This document shows, one piece after another, positions 33,895-40,712 of a stretch of DNA of 64,000 bases (position 1 is its first letter; the number at the start of each line of letters is the position of its first letter). Made by a program: the position numbers and the translations under genes. The stretch comes from JBBSAT01 sp044223665 (GTDB lineage: Bacteria; Myxococcota_A; Polyangia; Polyangiales; Sandaracinaceae). A model generated the notes under the pieces. The model saw only the letters and a list, made by a program, of their open reading frames with translations, did not search any database and was not told where the DNA came from. The stretch is from NCBI GenBank assembly GCA_044223665.1, contig JBGALT010000016.1, positions 1 through 64,000 on the forward strand. Reading direction: 5' to 3'.

Positions 33895-34337
33895 GGGATC
33901 GCGTAGGTCCCGCTCGCGTGCGCGACGAGCGTCCCGTCGAGCGCATCGCGGCGACTGCCCTCGCTCGCGATCTCGATCGTGCCGAACGCGAGCTTGCGGC
34001 CGCGCTTGAGGATCCGCGCGCGCGCGACGAGCGCCTTCTGCTCGGGCTTGCGCAGGAAGTGGAACGAGAGGTCCGCCGTCACCGCGAGGGGCTCGAGGCC
34101 GATCTGCGAGAGCACCGCCGCATAGAGCGCCGTGTCGGCGAGGGTCATCATCGTGGGCCCGCTGAGCGTTCCGCCCGCACGCACCATGGAGGGCACGTAC
34201 TCGACGCGCACGATCGCCTCGCCCCACGCGATCGACACGCACGAGTACGGGTGATCGTTCGCTTGCGGGATCGTCTGCCGGAGCAGCTCCTCGAACTGGG
34301 CGACCGTGATCGCGGGGGCGGGCGTCGCTTCGCTCAT
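33891..34337 (-). CDS. PaaI-family hotdog thioesterase
   Basis: 148 residues from ATG 34337. The hotdog signature is well kept: VPSMVRAGGTLSGPTMMTLADTALYAAVLSQIG (helix with GTLSGP and the ADTA acid) and VTADLSFHFLRKP (strand). It hydrolyses acyl-CoA thioesters, the typical chain being phenylacetyl or short acyl groups. Its stop overlaps the VTT-domain gene start. Confidence 0.9.
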   Translation of the reverse strand: MSEATPAPAITVAQFEELLRQTIPQANDHPYSCVSIAWGEAIVRVEYVPSMVRAGGTLSGPTMMTLADTALYAAVLSQIGLEPLAVTADLSFHFLRKPEQKALVARARILKRGRKLAFGTIEIASEGSRRDALDGTLVAHASGTYAIP

Positions 34338-34394
34338 GGCGGCGGATCATGCCCCCGCGCGCGCATCGCGGCCATGCGCCGGCTCGAGCCGCCT

Positions 34395-36227
34395 CTACGG
34401 GACGACGGGCGGGACGACGAAGAAGACCTGGCGCGTGTCGAGCACGGTGATTCCGTCTCCCGAGACGTCCACGCTCGCGCCGTACAGCTGCGGCGCGCTC
34501 GTCGCGGGCACGGTGGCGTTCGGCCGGGCGACGATCCGCCAACAGACCGGGGTGCGCATCGGGACTCTCACGAACGCGTCCGGGTGGCCATCGGCGTCGC
34601 TGTCACTCTCCGTGAGGCCGCCGGTGCACGGCGCGGCGCCGAGCTGCACCGTCTCGAAGTGATCGACGAACGCCGTGACGGCGTCGACGGTGTCGGTCGC
34701 ATCGTCGATGGCGCGCGTCGTGAGCGTCATGGGGACGCCGTTCGCGAGGGACCGCGTGGCGCTCTCGAGGGCCGCCGACGCGCCCGGGCCCGGGCCCGAG
34801 AGCACCACCGGAGCGCCCGAGGCGTCGAGCGAGCCCGTGTCCATCGCCATCCGCTGCAGATCGCTCGTGACGGCGGCCGACGCTCCATCGCCGACGATGC
34901 CGATGAAGCGCGCACCCTGCGCCTGTAGGGCGGGCCTCACGACGGTGTCCCAGCTGGGACATGGGTTCGTGTCGGCCGGGCCGATGGGCGCCTCGTCGGT
35001 GGCGAGCGCCACGACCGGCAGCGCGCCACGACGAAAGCATGGGTAGCCGAAGGTCGCGAAGCCCGCGCTCGCCGCGGGGGATCCGACGCAGGTCGTGCGG
35101 GGTGAGACCGCCTGGATCCCGCAGCTCGCCGCGGCAGGCGCGGCGGTGCCCAGCCCGGTGATGCTGGCGAAGATGCTGAACGAGAGCGCTTCGGAGCAGC
35201 ATCCGTTCGGCTCCGTCGACGGAAGCAAAGCAGCGTTGGGGCTCGTCTGGACGTCGACCACGTGGAGGTAGGCCGCGCCACCGGTCGAGCCGGCGTAGCC
35301 GACCGCACCGACGCCGGCCCAGAGATCGGGGATGCACCTGTCGAGCGCACCGACGCCGAGAGGGGGGCAGGCGAGCTGGCGGATCACGACACCGAGGTTG
35401 CCGCGGAGGCTGGCCATCTCGGCGACCATCGATCCCGATCGATCGGCGACGAGGTAGAGATCGAGATGGCGAATCGACGGCACGCTCTCGATCCGGTGCT
35501 CGACCGGGCTCGGCGCGGCCATGGACGGTGCGAGGAACACGAGCACGCCGTTGGCCGCGCTGCTCGACGTCGGATCGATCGGGCTCGTGCCGGTCGCGAG
35601 CTCGATCACGTCGATCTCTCCATCGGCATCGCTGTCGGCGTCGAGCGCATCCGTCTCGATCCCGTCGCGCGTCCCGTTGCAGCTCGCGTCCTCGTCCGCG
35701 TCGCCGAGGTAGTCGCCGTCACTGTCGCGATCGAGGAAGTCGGGGAGGCCGTCGAGATCGGTGTCGACCGGAGGCGTGCCGCCCGCCTCGAGCCCGTCGG
35801 GACGACAGTCGCCGTCCGCGTCCTCGTCGCGCCAGTTGCCCGTACCGTCCGCGTCGACGTCGCTCGTTCCCTCGTCGCGATCGGCGACGCCATCCGCGTC
35901 GGAGTCGAGATCTCGGAAGTCGGGGGTCCCGTCGGCGTCGGTGTCGGCGTCGATCGCGCTGCCCTCGTCGAAGTCGGAGATGCCGTCGCCGTCGGTGTCG
36001 CCCCCGGCCGCGTCGCTCCCGGCGTCACTGCCGGCATCGCTCGCGAAGGCATCGCTCGCGAAGGCGTCGGCGGTGCGCGCCGCATCCGCGGCGTCGCTGC
36101 CTGCGTCGACCGATCCGGCGTCCGAGCCCGAGGCCGCATCGGTCGCGGGATTTCCCGACCCACAGCCACCGACCAGCACGAGCCCGATCACGCCGAGCAC
36201 GCAAGCCCATCCCTTCGACGTACGCAT
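34395..36227 (-). CDS. Lipoprotein with thrombospondin type-3 repeats and a VWA domain
   Basis: 610 residues from ATG 36227. Lipobox LVLVGGC at about residue 22, then a repetitive linker (ADAFASDAFASDAGSDAGSD). Calcium-binding thrombospondin type-3 repeats follow (DTDGDGISDFDEG, DADTDADGTPDFRDLD, DSDGDYLGDADED, DADSDADGEIDVIE), about residues 75-215. A von Willebrand factor A domain with MIDAS residues DLYLVADRSGSM lies after that (about 270-500), and GASVDVSGDGITVLD ends it. Such proteins are surface adhesins or matrix-binding proteins; ligand unknown. Confidence 0.9.
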   Translation of the reverse strand: MRTSKGWACVLGVIGLVLVGGCGSGNPATDAASGSDAGSVDAGSDAADAARTADAFASDAFASDAGSDAGSDAAGGDTDGDGISDFDEGSAIDADTDADGTPDFRDLDSDADGVADRDEGTSDVDADGTGNWRDEDADGDCRPDGLEAGGTPPVDTDLDGLPDFLDRDSDGDYLGDADEDASCNGTRDGIETDALDADSDADGEIDVIELATGTSPIDPTSSSAANGVLVFLAPSMAAPSPVEHRIESVPSIRHLDLYLVADRSGSMVAEMASLRGNLGVVIRQLACPPLGVGALDRCIPDLWAGVGAVGYAGSTGGAAYLHVVDVQTSPNAALLPSTEPNGCCSEALSFSIFASITGLGTAAPAAASCGIQAVSPRTTCVGSPAASAGFATFGYPCFRRGALPVVALATDEAPIGPADTNPCPSWDTVVRPALQAQGARFIGIVGDGASAAVTSDLQRMAMDTGSLDASGAPVVLSGPGPGASAALESATRSLANGVPMTLTTRAIDDATDTVDAVTAFVDHFETVQLGAAPCTGGLTESDSDADGHPDAFVRVPMRTPVCWRIVARPNATVPATSAPQLYGASVDVSGDGITVLDTRQVFFVVPPVVP

Positions 36228-36305
36228 GCGCGGAGTGTGCGCTCCGGCCGCGCTTTCCAAAAGAGCGAGAGGGCACCCGCCGCGCGCACGGCGCTCGTCG
36301 CGCGC

Positions 36306-37877
36306 TCAGGGCCTCGGAGCGGGGCTGCCCGCGTGCATCGCGGCCACGCGCCGGCCCACGAACGCGAGGAGCGTCTCCCCGTCGAGCTCGCCGTGGGCGG
36401 CCTCGGCGAGCACGCGCGAGGGATCGCCGCCGCCGATCAGCCAGGCCGCGGCGTCGCGGATGCCACGCTCGCCACGGCGATCGACGAGCCACTCCACCAT
36501 CGCGAGCGCCTGGTCGTAGGCCAGGCCCGCGTCGGTGCCGTCGTCGATCACGAGAAACGCGTCGTTCATGGTCGCGAAGGGGATCCACGTGTGCTCGCGC
36601 ACCATCAGCTCGTAGCTCCGGAGGAGCGAGGGGCGGTCCTCGCCCGAGGCGTACTCGGCGAGACCCTCGTCGAGCCAAGTCGGGACGTTCGGTACCGCGG
36701 GATGGATCGACGCGTGGAAGGCCTCGTGCGCGAGCGAGGTCTCACCGCGCCGGCCCGCCGCGAGGGTCTCCACGTCCGTCTCCAGCGCGCCGTCGAACAC
36801 CGCGCCCGTCCAGGCCTGCGTGCAGGTCGCGCGACGCATCGCCTCCGCGCTCGGGTGCACGAAGATCGTCAGCTCCTCGCGCTGCGGCACGCCGAGCAGC
36901 GAGGCGCCACGCGCGAGGCCCGCCTGGACGACGCCGAGCGCGTGCATCGCCTGCTCGCGTGGCAACGCCGGAGTCGCGACGAGCGTGAGGCTGCCCTGCG
37001 TGTAGAGCGTGGCGCCTTCGAAGGTGCTCGCACGCACCAGCATGCGCGCGCGCCGGCGAGCGGCGGCGCGGTCGTCGGGCACGGCCGCGAGATACGCATC
37101 GAACGCCTCGAGCGCGGCGTGCGCGTCGGCCGCGTCCTCGAGCCGCCACGCGAGCGCCCAGGCGATCGCCGGCTCCTCGGGATCGAGCGCGTGCGCGCGC
37201 ACCAGGCGATCGCGCGCAGCGGCGCGCTCGGCACGGTGCTCGTGCGCGATCGCGTCGATCACCAGCGGGAGCGGATCCTCGGGGCCCGCGCGCTCGGCGA
37301 GCTCGGCGTAGCGGATGGCGCGCGCCGGGTCGCTGCCGAGCGCGCGGCTCGCGAGCACCACCGCGACGGCGACGTAGGTGTCGAAGCCGCCCGAGGCGCG
37401 ATCCGGCGCCCGCTGCAGCAGGCCGAGCGCCTCGCTCTCGTGCGCGGGATCGAGCGCCGCGGCCCAGCCGGATCGCAAGGCGTCGCTCGCGTGGGGCGAG
37501 GCGAGCGCGGCGCGCATGTGGTCGTTCAGCTCCGCGATCCGCAGCTGCAGCAGCTCGTTCAGGTCGGGACGATCGATCGGCGGATCGTCTTCGCCGCTGC
37601 CGCACGGGTCGACGGCTCCGGGCGGAAGGGCGGGCCGAGGCGGCGCGGGCTCGCTTCGCGCGACCGACGAGGCGGGCGGCTCGGCGCTCGTCTCCACGCG
37701 CACGCTCGGCGCGCCACCGTCGACGTCGTCGCCGCTGGGCGCGGCGGCGGATCGCGGCGGTGTGTCGCGATCGATCCCGCGTCGGCCAGCGCCCGCTCCG
37801 CCCGCCCACCACGCGAGCGCGAGCGCGAGCGCCGCGAGCACGACGAGCGCGGCCAGGGGTGTTCTCCGCGAGCGCAA
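36306..37877 (-). CDS. Membrane-anchored HExxH peptidase-like protein with TPR-like region
   Basis: 523 residues; the first start codon in frame is TTG 37877. One N-terminal membrane helix (ALVVLAALALALAWW) then a Pro/Ala linker. Residues 110-300 form alpha-helical repeats of TPR type (RAIRYAELAERAGPEDPLPL, DPEEPAIAWALAWRLEDAAD). The C-terminal part has a zinc-protease motif HEAFH near residue 384 with the third ligand in WLDEGLAEYASGE, like the gluzincin-type peptidase MA family. The catalytic domain should be outside the cytoplasm. Substrate unknown. Confidence 0.8.
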   Translation of the reverse strand: MRSRRTPLAALVVLAALALALAWWAGGAGAGRRGIDRDTPPRSAAAPSGDDVDGGAPSVRVETSAEPPASSVARSEPAPPRPALPPGAVDPCGSGEDDPPIDRPDLNELLQLRIAELNDHMRAALASPHASDALRSGWAAALDPAHESEALGLLQRAPDRASGGFDTYVAVAVVLASRALGSDPARAIRYAELAERAGPEDPLPLVIDAIAHEHRAERAAARDRLVRAHALDPEEPAIAWALAWRLEDAADAHAALEAFDAYLAAVPDDRAAARRRARMLVRASTFEGATLYTQGSLTLVATPALPREQAMHALGVVQAGLARGASLLGVPQREELTIFVHPSAEAMRRATCTQAWTGAVFDGALETDVETLAAGRRGETSLAHEAFHASIHPAVPNVPTWLDEGLAEYASGEDRPSLLRSYELMVREHTWIPFATMNDAFLVIDDGTDAGLAYDQALAMVEWLVDRRGERGIRDAAAWLIGGGDPSRVLAEAAHGELDGETLLAFVGRRVAAMHAGSPAPRP

Positions 37878-37987
37878 CGCTGGAGTGAATCACGCGGCGC
37901 ACGGACCTGCACGCGCTCGGCCGCGCCGTTTTTTTGACCCCATCGCCGGCCTCCCCGACTTTCCCCTCGAGAGCGGGGAAAGACGAC

Positions 37988-38971
37988 ATGCAAGGCACGG
38001 AACGCTCGGAGCTTCGCGGACAGATCCTCGACGGTCGCTATCGGATCGGCGACGTGCTCGGTATCGGCGGCACGGCCGTGGTGTTCGAGGCGGAGCGCCT
38101 CGAGGACGGCGAGATCGTGGTCGTGAAGGTCCTGCGCCCCACCTTCGTCGACAACCCCGACCTGGTCCGCCGCCTCCGCCGCGAGCACGAGGTCTACCGC
38201 AACGTCCGCCACCCCGGCCTCGTTCCGATCCTCGACGAGGGCACCCTCACCGGCTTCCCCGGCGCCGACGGCTCGCCCTACCTCGTGATCGAGCGCGTCT
38301 ACGGAGAGTGCATGCAGCGCCTGCTCCGCCGCACCGGGACGCTGAGCGCCGATCTCGTCGGCGCGATCACGATGCGCGTCGCCTCGATCCTCCATGCCGC
38401 GCACGGCCACGGCTACGTGCACCGCGACGTCAAGCCCGAGCACATCCTCATGGACCGCGACGAGAACGGCTGGTTCCGCGTGCGCCTGCTCGACTTCGGC
38501 GTCTGCTCGTCGATCCGCGCGCCCAAGGACGAGCGTGATCGCGAGGTGGGTCGCGTGTTCGGCACGCCGAGCTACGTCTCGCCCGAGCAGGCGAGCGGGG
38601 ATCCCGACGTGGACGCACGCGCCGACGTCTTCGGCCTCGGCATCGTGATGTTCGAGGCGCTCACGGGCCGCCTGCCCTTCAGCGGGAGCAACGTCGCCAA
38701 CCTGCTCCGCCGCATCATCCGCGAGGACGCCCCGCGCGCCGCGCTGATCCGGCATGACCTGCACCACACGTTCGACTCCGTCGTCGCGACCGCGCTCGCG
38801 CGCGATCCCGAGGATCGCTTCCCGACGATGCGCTCGCTCTCTCGCGCGCTGGCGCCGATCGTGGCCGAGCGCAAGAGCGTGGATCAGCGCCTGCTGGACC
38901 TGGTCCGCTTCGAGTCGCCGCGCGCCCCCGGCGTCGCGACCGCCCGCGACATGCGGATCGTGGCGGCCTGA
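37988..38971 (+). CDS. Hanks-type serine/threonine protein kinase
   Basis: 327 residues from ATG 37988, with GGGGAAAG seven bases before it; an ATG at 37934 is in frame but outside the conserved region. Full kinase fold: Gly loop GIGGTAVVFEAE, catalytic-lysine region VVVKVLRPTF, HRDVKPEHIL (145-154), DFG (169-171), activation segment GTPSYVSPEQ and the ADVFGLGIVMFEALTGRLPF helix. There is no transmembrane helix or sensor domain, so it is soluble. Such kinases are abundant in myxobacteria and act in developmental signalling; the partner is not evident. Confidence 0.95.
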   Translation: MQGTERSELRGQILDGRYRIGDVLGIGGTAVVFEAERLEDGEIVVVKVLRPTFVDNPDLVRRLRREHEVYRNVRHPGLVPILDEGTLTGFPGADGSPYLVIERVYGECMQRLLRRTGTLSADLVGAITMRVASILHAAHGHGYVHRDVKPEHILMDRDENGWFRVRLLDFGVCSSIRAPKDERDREVGRVFGTPSYVSPEQASGDPDVDARADVFGLGIVMFEALTGRLPFSGSNVANLLRRIIREDAPRAALIRHDLHHTFDSVVATALARDPEDRFPTMRSLSRALAPIVAERKSVDQRLLDLVRFESPRAPGVATARDMRIVAA

Positions 38972-38984
38972 GTCCCCTCACGCG

Positions 38985-39010
38985 AGCAGCACGCAATAAA
39001 ACGTGCTCCT
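38985..39010 (+). terminator. Stem-loop after the kinase gene
   Basis: GAGCAGCACG-CAATAAAA-CGTGCTCCTC: six perfect core pairs (38988-38993 with 39002-39007) plus GAG/CTC outside one mismatch, just after the kinase stop. The AT-rich loop is unusual here. It could end kinase transcription. Confidence 0.5.
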
Positions 39011-39027
39011 CCGGCGTACACTGGGGC

Positions 39028-39252
39028 ATGGCCCAGCCGCTGAAGAACCCAGGTCTCGCGGGCGTGCTCTCGTTCGTGCTGCCCGGCGTGGGGCAGATCT
39101 ACAACGGCGCGTTCGTGCGCGGCCTGATCTGGCTGATCATCACGCCCGGCATGTGGATCGGCACGGGCGGCACGCTCGGCTGGATCTGCCACTTCGTCTC
39201 GGCCTACACGGCGTACACGTATGCCGAGGATCTGAACGCGGGTCGGCGCTGA
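39028..39252 (+). CDS. TM2-like small membrane protein
   Basis: 74 residues, ATG. Sequence begins QPLKNPGLAGVLSFVLPG and has the TM2-domain pattern GVGQIYNGAFVRGLIW then a second span (TLGWICHFVSAYTAYTYAED). TM2/DUF5683-type proteins have two membrane helices with a GxGxxYxG turn. Function unknown. It ends 13 bases before the pilin-like gene. Confidence 0.8.
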   Translation: MAQPLKNPGLAGVLSFVLPGVGQIYNGAFVRGLIWLIITPGMWIGTGGTLGWICHFVSAYTAYTYAEDLNAGRR

Positions 39253-39265
39253 TAGACTCCGCGGT

Positions 39266-39751
39266 GTGGCGGAGCGACGAGGACAGCACCCCGTCTGGTA
39301 CCTGATCGGGTGCGTCGGGCTGCTGATCCTGTCGGTGCCCTGCCTGGGGATGGGAGCCGCGCTCGCGATCCCGGGGTTCGTGAGCTACGCGCGGCGCGCC
39401 AAGGCGGCCGAGGCACGCACGCACCTGGGAGCGCTCCGCCAGGGAGTCGAGGCCGAGTGCGTGAGCGGGGGCCGGATGCCCGCGGCGCTCGGCCCCACGC
39501 TCGCCATGCCCGGCCCCGAAGAGCAGGTGCCGACGCTGGATCCGCGCTGGACCGCGCTCGGCCTCACGCCCGAGCCCATGCGCTACGCCTACGCGATCGA
39601 GCGGCCCGGCGATGCGGTCCTGCTCGTGGTCGCCGAGGGCGACCTCGATGGTGACGGAGTGCGCTCGCGCTTCAGTGTCACGTGCGTCCGCGGCACGACC
39701 ACGGCGGGCTGCTCTTGCGGAGAGTTGACGGTCACGGACGAGCTCGAGTGA
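39266..39751 (+). CDS. Type IV pilin-like protein
   Basis: 161 residues from GTG 39266. The N-terminal hydrophobic helix ends in LAIPGFVSYARRAKAAEART, which matches the pilin/pseudopilin helix (as in PilE/GspG, IPNFIRYQARSKQSEA). The usual leader-peptide Gly followed by Phe-Thr-Leu is not present, so prepilin peptidase processing is uncertain. The globular part holds CVSGGRMP, and a pair of Cys near the end (TCVRGTTTAGCSCGE) could form a disulfide. No other pilus genes are nearby. Confidence 0.7.
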   Translation: MAERRGQHPVWYLIGCVGLLILSVPCLGMGAALAIPGFVSYARRAKAAEARTHLGALRQGVEAECVSGGRMPAALGPTLAMPGPEEQVPTLDPRWTALGLTPEPMRYAYAIERPGDAVLLVVAEGDLDGDGVRSRFSVTCVRGTTTAGCSCGELTVTDELE

Positions 39752-39776
39752 GCGAATCGTCCTCTGGAGGATGAAC

Positions 39777-40439
39777 ATGCTCTTCTTCACCGATCCCAAG
39801 AAGCTGAAGATGCCCGCGCCCAGCGAGGCGCTCCCCGGCCGCGACACGCCGATGCCCGGCGTGCCCGAGGAGCACTTCGTGAGCGGAAACCGCATCGTGC
39901 CGCCCTTCCCCGAAGGGCTCGAGCTCGCGAGCTTCGGCCTCGGCTGCTTCTGGGGAGCGGAGAAGGCGTTCTGGAAGCTGCCGGGCGTGTACTCGACGAG
40001 CGTCGGCTACGCCCAGGGCTACACGAAGAACCCGACGTACAAGGAAGTCTGCACCGGCCGCACCGGGCACAACGAGGTCGTGCGCGTGGTCTTCGATCCG
40101 AAGAAGATCTCCTACGAGCAGCTGCTCAAGGTGTTCTTCGAGAGCCACGACCCGACGCAGGGCATGCGGCAGGGCAACGACGTCGGCACGCAGTACCGGA
40201 GCGGCATCTACGTGGAGAACGAGGCGCAGAAGCAGGCGGCCCTCGCGGCGCGCGACGCCTACGCGCCGCTCCTGAAGAAGCAGGGGTTCGACGCGATCAC
40301 GACGGAGATCGTCGACGCTGGCCCGTTCTACTACGCCGAGGACTATCACCAGCAGTACCTCGCGAAGAACCCGGACGGCTACTGCGGGCTCGGCGGCACC
40401 GGTGTCTCGTGCCCCGTGGGCACGGGCGTGAAGGGCTGA
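39777..40439 (+). CDS. msrA: Peptide-methionine (S)-S-oxide reductase
   Basis: 220 residues. The ATG at 39777 is preferred over 39771 because GGAGG ends at 39770, giving proper spacing. The MsrA signature GLGCFWGAEKAFWKLPGVYS carries the catalytic Cys (about 57); GYTKNPTYKEVCTGRTGHNE, DPTQGMRQGNDVGTQYRSGI and EDYHQQYL are conserved further on. It reduces methionine-S-sulfoxide in proteins after oxidative damage, with thioredoxin as donor. A C-terminal Cys (GVSCPVGTGVKG) could act as the resolving cysteine. No msrB is fused or adjacent. Confidence 0.97.
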   Translation: MLFFTDPKKLKMPAPSEALPGRDTPMPGVPEEHFVSGNRIVPPFPEGLELASFGLGCFWGAEKAFWKLPGVYSTSVGYAQGYTKNPTYKEVCTGRTGHNEVVRVVFDPKKISYEQLLKVFFESHDPTQGMRQGNDVGTQYRSGIYVENEAQKQAALAARDAYAPLLKKQGFDAITTEIVDAGPFYYAEDYHQQYLAKNPDGYCGLGGTGVSCPVGTGVKG

Positions 40440-40712
40440 GCCGGGGTGCGTGGGAAAACGAGCGTTGCGGTCGCCGACACGGCCGTGACGAGCGGCTCCG
40501 ATCGCAGCGACCGCGAGTCTTCGCGAGCGTTGCAGCCCCTCTCCCCAACCCTCTCCCGCCTCGGCGGGAGAGGGAGCCGCGCGCAGAGCGTGTCCTCTCC
40601 CGCGGCGCGAGAGGGAGCCCCGCGCAGAGCGTGCGCTCGTGCGTGGCGCGACGGCGCTTGATCTGCGGCGCTCCGCGGCCGAGGATCGCGCTCTCGGAAG
40701 GGGACGACGAGC
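40440..40712. other. Intergenic region with short duplicated hairpins
   Basis: 273 bases between msrA and the TPR gene. It contains a repeated structure (listed separately at 40549-40633) and no gene. The promoter of the TPR gene probably lies in the last 70 bases, but no clear boxes are seen. Confidence 0.5.
40549..40633. repeat. Hairpin repeat of the CCCTCTCCC/GGGAGAGGG type
   Basis: First unit: a perfect 12-base stem CCCTCTCCCGCC (40549-40560) and GGCGGGAGAGGG (40563-40574) with a two-base loop. The sequence GAGAGGGAGCCGCGCGCAGAGCGTG at 40568-40592 is repeated at 40609-40633 (24 of 25), and a second, slightly bulged stem (CCTCTCCCGCG/CGCGAGAGG, 40594-40614) lies between. It resembles REP-like intergenic repeats; could also act as terminator of msrA. 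Confidence 0.65.

Noticed and set aside
34395..36227. Large adhesin of the RTX type, because of repeated Asp/Gly stretches
   Set aside because: The repeats follow the DxDxDGxxD pattern of thrombospondin type 3, not GGxGxDxUx nonapeptides, and there is a lipobox instead of a type I signal.
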